Shown here in pieces: positions 6,448 to 11,881 of a stretch of DNA of 11,881 bases. The DNA lies in the NCBI GenBank assembly GCA_964481165.1, contig CAYZYC010000076.1:1-11881 (forward strand). The letters are read 5' to 3'. Made by a program: the position numbers and the translations under genes. The DNA is from Zeimonas sp964481165 (lineage in GTDB: Bacteria > Pseudomonadota > Gammaproteobacteria > Burkholderiales > Burkholderiaceae_E). Each line of letters starts with the position of its first letter. Within the stretch, counting starts at the first letter, position 1. Under the pieces are notes generated by a model. That model was given only the letters and a program-made list of their open reading frames with translations. It did no database searches and was not told the origin of the DNA.

Positions 6448-8424
6448 CTACGCGCGCTCCACCATCATGCGCCCCTTCATTTCCATGTGCAGCGCGTGGC
6501 AGAACCATTGGCAGTAGTACCAGTACACGCCCGGACGGTCGGCGACGAAGGTCACCGACGCGGTCGCCTGCGGCGCGACTTCCATCGCGATCCCGTAGTT
6601 GCAGATCGTGAAGCCGTGCGTCAGGTCCTCGATCTGGTCGCGGTTGGTCACGTACACCGTCACCTCGTCGCCCTGCTTCACCTTGAACTCGGTCAGGCTG
6701 AACAGCGGCGCCGCCGAGAACATGTAGACGCGCACTTTCCTGCCGTCGCGGATCACGGTCGCCGCTTCCTCGAGCACGACGTTGTCGGCCTTCGCCTGCG
6801 CGACGGCGTCGGCGAACATCGGGTCGTCACGGCTCCAGACGTGCACCGGGTTGACCTTCGAGCGGTGGATGATCGTCGCATCGTGCGGTTCGGCGAAGCT
6901 CGGACCGTCGTGCACGACCACCATCTCGTCGCCCGAGATGTCGATCAGCTGGTCGTTCTCGGGCTTGAGCGGCCCGACGTTCAGGAAGCGGTCCTTCGAG
7001 AACTTGTTCAGCGACAACAGCCACTTGCCGTCGGCTTCCTTCGTCTGCCCCATCGACGTGTGGTTGTGCCCCGGCTGGTATTGCACGTCGAGCTTCTGGA
7101 TGATCGGATCGACTTCCTTCTTCCCGGCGAACTTGTCGACCGCCGCCTGGATGTTCCACTTGCAGATCTGGCTGTCGATGAACAGCGTCGTGTACGCGTT
7201 GCCCTTGCCGTCGAAGGCGGTGTGCAACGGGCCGAGACCGAGTTCGGGCTCGGCGACGACGCAGTCGCGCGGCTCGATCTTGTCATCGAACAGCTCGTCG
7301 AACTTGCGCACGTCGAAGACGCTCACCGTCGGCGACAGCTTGCCGTTGGCGACCACGTGGATGCCGTCGGGCGCGGTGTTGATGCCGTGCGGGCTGTTCG
7401 GGATCGGGATGTAGCGCGTGTACGGCGATCCGTGCGTGCCGTCGAGGACCGGTACGCCGCCGATCTTCTTCACTTCGCCGCTCGCCACCGCCTCCTCGAT
7501 GCGCCCGAGGTTGAAGACGGTGATCCAGTCCTGCTCGGCCGAGGTCATCTCGGCGAGCGTGAGTCCCTCCTCCGAGTTGTAGCAGGTGGCGAAAGCGTAC
7601 TTGCCCTGGTAGTCGGCGTCGACGTTGTCGAGGTTGCCGTCCACGAGCACCTGCCAGGCGACCTGCATCGTCTCGCCGTCGAGGGCGGTGAAGACGCACT
7701 GGTACTTCTTGTGGTCCTCGACGTCGCTGCCGTCGTTGGGGATCGGCACGCGGTACTCGCCGTTGCAGAACACGTAACCGGTCTTCGGGTATTTCTGCAC
7801 GCGCAGCCCGTGCACCGTCTGCTGGTTCGGCAGCTCGATGATCCGGTCGCACTTCATCACGTCGCAGCGCACGCGCGCCACGCGCGTGTTCGCCTTGTCG
7901 TTCATGTAGATGTAGCGCCCGTCGTAGGTGCCGTCGGTGAACGACATGTGCGGGTGGTGCAGGTCGCCGTTCACGTACGTGCCACCGTGCCTTTCCAGGT
8001 ACTTGCGCGTCTCGGGCGTCAGGCCCTCGGTGAGCACCTTCAGGCTCTCGTTGGTCTGGCCCCATCCGGTCGCGCTGCAGCGGTTGAACACCGGCACGCG
8101 CATCAACTCGCGCATCGAAGGCAGGCCGACGATGCGCATCTCCCCGCTCTGCCCGCTGGAAAAGAACACGTAGTACTCGTCGAGTTCCCCCGGGCCGACG
8201 TGCGTCTTCGCGATGGCCGCGGATGCCGGGCCGGGTGGGGGCGCTGCGGGCGCGGGCGCCGGCTGCTGCGCGGGCGCCTGTGCCGTTGCAGCCTCATCCT
8301 CGCGGCCGCACGCCGTGAGTACGCCGCCGAGCCCGGCCGCGCCGGCGATGGCCACCGCCTTCGCACCTCCGCCGAGCACGGCGCGGCGTTTCGGATCGGG
8401 ATTGGGGGAACGGCTGTCGTCCAT
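6448..8424 (-). CDS. nosZ: NosZ, nitrous oxide reductase (clade I, Tat signal with lipobox)
   Basis: Reaction: N2O + 2H+ + 2e- to N2 + H2O in the periplasm. Seen: 658 residues. The Tat motif is KRRAVLG (12-18), then a hydrophobic stretch and LTAC (36-39), a lipobox, followed by an Ala/Pro-rich spacer to about 70. The beta-propeller carries all seven CuZ histidines by motif: H156 and H157 (GDLHHPH), H205 (QTVHGLR), H346 (NSPHG), H401 (GPLHTAF), H453 (PGHNH) and H514 (EPHD). The C-terminal cupredoxin domain has the CuA ligands H603, C638, W640, C642, H646 and M649 (CQWFCHALHMEM). The enzyme therefore looks catalytically complete. AGGAGG lies 5 nt before the ATG, which fixes the start. nosR is 40 nt upstream and nosD 4 nt downstream. 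Tat export and the presence of nosR mark it as clade I. Lipidation of C39 is inferred. Confidence 0.97.
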   Translation of the reverse strand: MDDSRSPNPDPKRRAVLGGGAKAVAIAGAAGLGGVLTACGREDEAATAQAPAQQPAPAPAAPPPGPASAAIAKTHVGPGELDEYYVFFSSGQSGEMRIVGLPSMRELMRVPVFNRCSATGWGQTNESLKVLTEGLTPETRKYLERHGGTYVNGDLHHPHMSFTDGTYDGRYIYMNDKANTRVARVRCDVMKCDRIIELPNQQTVHGLRVQKYPKTGYVFCNGEYRVPIPNDGSDVEDHKKYQCVFTALDGETMQVAWQVLVDGNLDNVDADYQGKYAFATCYNSEEGLTLAEMTSAEQDWITVFNLGRIEEAVASGEVKKIGGVPVLDGTHGSPYTRYIPIPNSPHGINTAPDGIHVVANGKLSPTVSVFDVRKFDELFDDKIEPRDCVVAEPELGLGPLHTAFDGKGNAYTTLFIDSQICKWNIQAAVDKFAGKKEVDPIIQKLDVQYQPGHNHTSMGQTKEADGKWLLSLNKFSKDRFLNVGPLKPENDQLIDISGDEMVVVHDGPSFAEPHDATIIHRSKVNPVHVWSRDDPMFADAVAQAKADNVVLEEAATVIRDGRKVRVYMFSAAPLFSLTEFKVKQGDEVTVYVTNRDQIEDLTHGFTICNYGIAMEVAPQATASVTFVADRPGVYWYYCQWFCHALHMEMKGRMMVERA

Positions 8425-8429
8425 CGATT

Positions 8430-8435
8430 CCTCCT
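8430..8435 (-). promoter_or_regulatory. strong ribosome binding site of nosZ
   Basis: AGGAGG on the minus strand, 5 nt before the ATG at 8424. It is a perfect anti-Shine-Dalgarno match and the clearest ribosome site in the window. It decides the nosZ start and fits strong NosZ production compared with its neighbours. Confidence 0.85.
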
Positions 8436-8443
8436 GGAGAGAG

Positions 8444-8460
8444 CGCGCCCCTGCGGCGCG
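8444..8460 (-). other. hairpin in the nosR-nosZ gap
   Basis: CGCGCC (8444-8449) and GGCGCG (8455-8460) form a 6-bp GC stem with a 5-nt loop, placed between the nosR stop and the nosZ ribosome site. With no T-run it is unlikely to terminate. It could mark an mRNA processing or stabilising structure ahead of nosZ, but short GC stems are frequent in DNA of this composition. Confidence 0.3.
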
Positions 8461-8464
8461 GGTT

Positions 8465-9359
8465 TCACGGCTTCTCGATGCGCCGATGCACGGTGACCGG
8501 CATCTCGACCGGACCCGCTGCGGGTGCCGGTCGCGACATCGCGTCGCGCTTCTCGCGCTTGACACGGCGCTGGATGCGCACCGGGCACTTGTGGTCGTGG
8601 TGGTACAGCACCTGGCAATGCAGGCACGAGATGCATTCGTTCGGGTTGATGTGGCCTTCCGGGTGAATCGCCTCGACCGGGCATTCGTTGAAGCATCGCA
8701 TGCACGGGTTGCCGCACTCGCGATAGCGCTTGAGCCAGTCGAACATCCGCATCCGCCCCGGTATCGCCAGCGCCGCACCGAGCGGGCAGAGGTAGCGGCA
8801 GAAGAAGCGCTCGACGAACAGCCCGGCGACGATCAACGCGACGGCGAACACGACGAATCCCCAATCGCGCACGAAACGAAGCACGATCGCCGTCTTGAAC
8901 GGCTCGATCTCGGCGAGCAGTTCGGCGTACGCGAGCGATCCGAGCGAGACGCCGAAAAGCCCGAGGAAGACGATGTACTTGATCGGCCACAGCCGCTCGT
9001 GCACGCCCCAGGGAATCTTCAGCTGCGGAATCTTCAGCAGCCTGCCGGCGCGGTTGCTCAGTTCCTGCAGGGCACCGAACGGACACAGCCAGCCGCAGAA
9101 CGGCCCGCGGCCCCAGAACAGCAACGCCGCGGCCACCGAACACCACAGGATGAAGATCAACGGATCGAGGAGGAACGACGACCAGCTGAACCCCGTGCGC
9201 AGCGAATTGGTGAAGGTCAGCACGTTGACCACCGACAACTGCGCCTGCGCGATCCATCCGAGCCAGAGCAGCGTCGTCGCCAGGAACGCCAGCCGGATGC
9301 CGTCGAAGAGCCTTTCGCGCGGCACCAGCACGTCCTGGAAGAAGAAGATCACCGTCAGC
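8465..9359 (-). CDS. nosR: NosR, C-terminal membrane and polyferredoxin half (5' side lost in assembly gap)
   Basis: This is the same gene as the fragment at 9460-10664, separated from it only by 100 N. Seen: 297 residues. Several transmembrane helices are present (near 21-40, 62-81, 125-145 and 166-183 of the fragment). Two membrane-proximal cysteine motifs end in CP: FCGWLCP (87-93) and FCRYLCP (186-192). Two [4Fe-4S] clusters follow, one with Cys 215, 219, 222 and 226 and one with Cys 242, 245, 248 and 258. This is the standard NosR cytoplasmic electron-transfer end. The tail is basic and Pro/Ala-rich. The family passes electrons across the membrane toward NosZ and is needed for nos expression and activity. 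nosZ begins 40 nt downstream. Frames on the two sides of the N run do not agree, which the arbitrary gap length explains, so this is not called a pseudogene. Confidence 0.95.
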
Positions 9360-9459
9360 NNNNNNNNNNNNNNNNNNNNNNNNNNNNNNNNNNNNNNNNN
9401 NNNNNNNNNNNNNNNNNNNNNNNNNNNNNNNNNNNNNNNNNNNNNNNNNNNNNNNNNNN
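9360..9459. other. assembly gap (100 N) inside nosR
   Basis: Exactly 100 unknown bases, the usual placeholder for a gap of unknown size. It separates the periplasmic half of NosR, ending DYRLPDRYTK plus two bases of a Pro codon, from the membrane half beginning LTVIFFFQD. The first transmembrane helix and the linker are missing. For an intact gene the true gap length must be a multiple of three, which 100 is not. Confidence 0.98.
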
Positions 9460-10664
9460 GGCTTCGTGTACCGGTCGGGAAGCCGGTAATCGACCTCGAA
9501 CGAAACGAACGCGCGATCCAGCGCGCCGACCGAGCGCTGGACGAGCAATTGCAGGCGCCACGGCTGCACTGCGTCGAACGTGACGTCCGGCGGCACGACG
9601 AACACGCCGATTTCGCGCAATGCAGGCGCTCCGGCAGCCTGCAGCGATCCGATCCGCCGATGCCCCCGGTCGCGGAAACGGATCGACTCGCCGTCCTGGA
9701 GCAGTTCGATGCGGTCGAAGATGCCGCCGCGCACGTATCCCGAACCCTTGAACGAATAGACGCCGTCCCCGGCGACGAGCACCGCGTGCTGGCCCGGCGC
9801 GAGCATGCGCGAAACGCTTTCGAAATCCGCGTCGCCGAGCAGGCTGCGGCCGATCGCCGGATGCGACACCAGCGCGACGTACAGGTCGATGAACGTCGCA
9901 TCCGGGTTGCCCGACTGCGGACGTGCTGCCGCGGCGGCATTGCCCGAATCGACGAAGGCCCGGTTCACCTCGCCGATCGTCAGGTGCAGGCGGCTCACGG
10001 CGCCTTCGTCGAGCAGGGCGTTCCAGTCGGAGATGCCGCCGGCCTGCAGGTCGAGCACGTTGGCGGAAGGAGCAACGGCACCTGCGGAAGCGCCTGCGGA
10101 AGCGGAGCCGAGTTGCAGCATTCGCGAAACGCGCACGGCCGAACGCGTGATGCTCTCGCCGATGATCAGCACCGTGACCGTCGCGCCGCTGACGATGTCG
10201 GCTTTCGGCGGCCCGCGTCGCTCGGCGATCGAACGCAGCGCGTTGTAGCCGAGAAATGCCGAGAGGTACTCGGTGACACGCTCTTCGGGAATGCCGATCA
10301 GCACGATCGGCTCGCTATGCCGGCCGAGCTCGAGACCGACGATCGTTCCCGCGTTGTCGATGCCGACCGCCACGTCGATCGGCTTGCCCGAATACCCGGC
10401 CGTGTCGACGAAGTCCGACGTCACGTAGACGAAACCGACGCGCTCGTTGCCGCGGTACGCCTCGACCACCGGAGGCGACCCCTGGAGCGGGCCGAAACGA
10501 TCGGCACCGGGGACGATCTGCGCGGGTACGAGACGCGGCAGCGTCGATTGCAGCGCCGGCACTGCGGCCTGAGCGAAGACCGGCTGCGAAGCCAACGCAA
10601 GCCAGGCGACGGTCAGCAACCCCAGAGCTGCAATGACGAGCCGCGAGGCTTGCGACGAGGACAC
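9460..10664 (-). CDS. nosR: NosR, N-terminal periplasmic FMN-binding half (3' side lost in assembly gap)
   Basis: Seen: 401 residues from a GTG start. A signal peptide or signal anchor lies at about 8-32 (VFAQA near 29-33). The FMN-binding domain carries VGFVYVTSDFVDT and the attachment motif SGATVT at 159-164, with Thr162 the expected phosphoester-linked FMN acceptor. A second periplasmic region with FIDLYVALVSHPAIGRSLLG and PWRLQLLVQRS follows. The fragment ends DYRLPDRYTK at the N run; the rest of the gene is at 8465-9359. The family is a membrane flavo-iron-sulfur protein required for nos transcription and for NosZ activity in vivo, flavinylated by the ApbE/NosX product. GTG is the only usable start: an in-frame stop lies 30 nt upstream and no ATG is available between. 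Its ribosome site is weak. This is the first gene of the operon. Confidence 0.95.
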
Positions 10665-10699
10665 TGCGGCGGGCTTGTGCGATGATCGATTCGGGAGTC

Positions 10700-10705
10700 A
10701 GTATA
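10700..10705 (-). promoter_or_regulatory. possible -10 element (TATACT) upstream of nosR
   Basis: TATACT lies 36 nt before the nosR GTG, within CCGTATACTG (10699-10708), which also occurs before the second nosR-like gene at 1535-1544. No TTGACA-like -35 is present, as expected if an activator such as an FNR/DNR-type protein were needed, but no matching activator site is recognised. Promoter function is inferred. Confidence 0.3.
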
Positions 10706-10714
10706 CGGGCAACG

Positions 10715-10727
10715 GGAGCAGCGCTCC
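10715..10727. promoter_or_regulatory. dyad in the nosR / ferritin-like intergenic region
   Basis: GGAGC-N3-GCTCC is a perfect 5-bp inverted repeat lying where the -35 region of the proposed nosR promoter would fall, and 15 nt before the ATG of the divergent gene. It could be an operator or an RNA hairpin. It matches no known nos regulator site that I recognise. Confidence 0.2.
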
Positions 10728-10742
10728 TTGCGAGACCGGTCG

Positions 10743-11717
10743 ATGCGCACGTCGCTGTTGAAGCACGATCCGCAGATCCACTCGATCGGCATGCCGACGC
10801 TGGTGGGCATCGCGAACGCGATCGAGCACGAGGCGATGCGCCGATATGCGCAGCTCGCCGAGACGATGGAACGGCGCGGCGAGTTCGAGACGGCCGCGGC
10901 ATTCCGCACGATGCTCGAGGAGGAACGTGCGCACGTCGAAGCGGTCGCACGGTGGGCCGCCGAGCTCGGCGAGCCGGTTCCGGCGCCGGAAGACTTCGAG
11001 TGGAGCCTGCCGCCCGATCTGTCGGCGTCGTGGAACGACATCGCCGGAAGTGCGCTGCTCACGCCGTATCGCGCGTTCGCGATCGCCGTCGCGAACGAGC
11101 AGCGCGCATTCTCCTTCTATTCGTATCTCGCGGCGCACGCGAACGACAGCCGCGTCGCCACCGAAGCCGAGAAACTCGCATCCGAGGAACTGCAGCACGC
11201 CGCCCTTCTGCGCCGATGGCGGCGCGCGGCCTGGCACCGCGAACGCCCGGCGCGCAACGAGCCGCCGTCGAAGATCGTCTCGGTGGCGGAACTGGACGAT
11301 TTCGTCGGACGACGCCTGGCGGCGATCGCGGCGAACCACCGCTCGATCGCCGCGCGCCTGCGAAGCGCGGGCGACGACGAGAGCGCCGCGCTGCTCGAGG
11401 AAATCGCCGGGTCGATGCCGCCCGGGTCCGGCGCATCCGGGCCGCGCGAAGGCTCGGAGCAGGAGGCGCGCGCCGGCAGCGCGGTTCCGGTCGACGCGGC
11501 CGGCACGGTCGACGCGGCCGGCACGTCGAATCCGGTGCATCTGCTGATCGCCGCGCAAAAGCCGCTGGAAGCGCTCAGCGAGGCGCTCGAAAAGCTGCTC
11601 GGCGGCGTCGAGGGCGAGCTGTTCGCCGCCGCCGAGAAGGCGGAGACCGACGTCGTCGCCCGGCTTGCGCGCATTTCGCTGCAGACCGAGCGACGGATGC
11701 AGTCGTCCTCGGGCTGA
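10743..11717 (+). CDS. ferritin-like / rubrerythrin-type diiron protein with C-terminal extension
   Basis: Seen: 324 residues with no signal peptide, so probably cytoplasmic. The first 160 residues form a four-helix ferritin-like bundle with a full diiron ligand pattern: a Glu in AIEHEAMRRY (28 or 30), E61-x-x-H64 (EERAH), E119 (ANEQRAFSFY) and E149-x-x-H152 (EELQH). No rubredoxin CxxC sites are present. After a helical stretch (180-222) comes a low-complexity Gly/Ala/Ser linker containing VDAAGT twice (250-261), then a C-terminal helical region (263-318) of unknown role. Relatives reduce peroxide or store or oxidise iron; the actual activity here is unknown. The gene diverges from nosR, with 78 nt between the starts. 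ATG 10743 is used; a TTG at 10728 has GGGAG better placed upstream and would add five residues. Confidence 0.8.
   Translation: MRTSLLKHDPQIHSIGMPTLVGIANAIEHEAMRRYAQLAETMERRGEFETAAAFRTMLEEERAHVEAVARWAAELGEPVPAPEDFEWSLPPDLSASWNDIAGSALLTPYRAFAIAVANEQRAFSFYSYLAAHANDSRVATEAEKLASEELQHAALLRRWRRAAWHRERPARNEPPSKIVSVAELDDFVGRRLAAIAANHRSIAARLRSAGDDESAALLEEIAGSMPPGSGASGPREGSEQEARAGSAVPVDAAGTVDAAGTSNPVHLLIAAQKPLEALSEALEKLLGGVEGELFAAAEKAETDVVARLARISLQTERRMQSSSG
11490..11525 (+). repeat. two tandem 18-bp copies in the ferritin-like gene
   Basis: GTCGACGCGGCCGGCACG occurs twice in direct succession (11490-11507 and 11508-11525) and encodes VDAAGT twice in the linker before the C-terminal helical region. The unit keeps the frame and looks like a recent slippage duplication. 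Confidence 0.85.
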
Positions 11718-11727
11718 CGCGGCGGCC

Positions 11728-11750
11728 CCCGGCGCAAGGTCGCGCCCGGG
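11728..11750. terminator. possible bidirectional hairpin between convergent genes
   Basis: CCCGGCGC (11728-11735) pairs with GCGCCCGGG (11742-11750) with one bulged C, in the 46-nt gap between two convergent genes. The position suits a shared terminator, but there is no T-run on either side, so any activity would not be classical intrinsic termination. Confidence 0.3.
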
Positions 11751-11763
11751 CTGCGCGCCCCGG

Positions 11764-11881
11764 CTACGATCCGGGCTGCCCGGAGGGCTCGGCGCTCGCC
11801 GGATCGGCGGGCCGCGGATGCCACCTCCTGCGCAGCCACTGCACGACGTCGTCGACGCAGGTGAACACCACCGGAACGACG
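11764..11881 (-). CDS. RND-family efflux permease, last 38 residues only
   Basis: Seen: the minus strand is open from the window edge to a TAG at 11764-11766. The visible tail starts VVPVVFTCVDDVVQWLRRRW and then becomes hydrophilic (Pro/Ala/Ser). The end of the last transmembrane helix followed by a PVVFT-x-VDD-x-x-x-WLRRR pattern is typical of the C-terminus of HAE1/AcrB-like RND transporters. Substrate and subclass cannot be told from so little. The gene converges with the ferritin-like gene and is probably unrelated to the nos operon. Confidence 0.65.
   Translation of the reverse strand, partial: VVPVVFTCVDDVVQWLRRRWHPRPADPASAEPSGQPGS

Noticed and set aside
5908..8496. A very long open frame on the plus strand opposite nosD and nosZ
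   Set aside because: Its translation is rich in Arg, Val, His and Asp with no recognisable domain, and the minus strand carries unmistakable NosD and NosZ motifs. Long antisense frames are expected in DNA this GC-rich.
9360..9459. nosR as a frameshifted pseudogene
   Set aside because: The frame change coincides exactly with 100 N of placeholder length; both halves are otherwise intact and carry all motifs.
10665..10742. FNR/DNR-type box (TTGAT-N4-ATCAA) upstream of nosR
   Set aside because: Looked for on both strands; the best candidates (near 10676-10690 and 10728-10742) match only one half-site poorly.
1..11881. CRISPR array, tRNA, rRNA, insertion sequence or attachment site
   Set aside because: No spaced direct repeats, no tRNA-like cloverleaf and no transposase were seen. 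The repeats present are short, tandem and inside coding sequence.

Overview
The window holds a proteobacterial nitrous oxide reductase (nos) cluster, almost all of it on the minus strand. The DNA is very GC-rich. The gene order nosR-nosZ-nosD-nosF-nosY-nosL-apbE(nosX), the Tat-type clade I NosZ and the overlapping nosDFYL genes fit a denitrifying or N2O-respiring betaproteobacterium (Burkholderiales/Rhodocyclales type). That placement is inferred from gene content and composition, not from a search. A run of exactly 100 N inside nosR marks a draft assembly or metagenome bin.

Layout in the direction of transcription (right to left on the minus strand): nosR (10664 to 8465, cut by the gap at 9360-9459); nosZ (8424-6448); nosD (6443-4995); nosF (4998-4075); nosY (4078-3254); nosL (3257-2682); apbE/nosX (2591-1575); then a second, diverged NosR-like gene (1468 to beyond base 1). 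nosD/nosF, nosF/nosY and nosY/nosL overlap by 4 nt (ATGA, GTGA, GTGA), so they are probably translationally coupled. To the right of nosR, a divergent plus-strand gene (10743-11717) encodes a ferritin-like/rubrerythrin-type diiron protein with a long C-terminal extension. It is convergent with the 3' end of an RND efflux permease gene (11764-11881, minus).

How the parts work together (established for the families): NosZ reduces N2O to N2 in the periplasm with CuA and CuZ centres. NosR is a membrane flavo-iron-sulfur protein that supports NosZ activity and nos expression. ApbE/NosX covalently attaches FMN to the periplasmic Thr of NosR. NosD-NosF-NosY form an ABC-type complex, and NosL is a lipoprotein copper chaperone; together they mature CuZ.

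Points that stand out: a second NosR-like protein, with its own SGATVT flavin-attachment motif and long Pro/Ala-rich linkers, at the far end of the operon; a NosZ whose Tat signal ends in a lipobox (LTAC), suggesting a membrane-tethered enzyme; a 21-bp tandem repeat carrying three alternative nosD start codons; the assembly gap falling at the place where the second NosR has a repetitive linker; and a 10-bp sequence (CCGTATACTG) shared upstream of both nosR genes.
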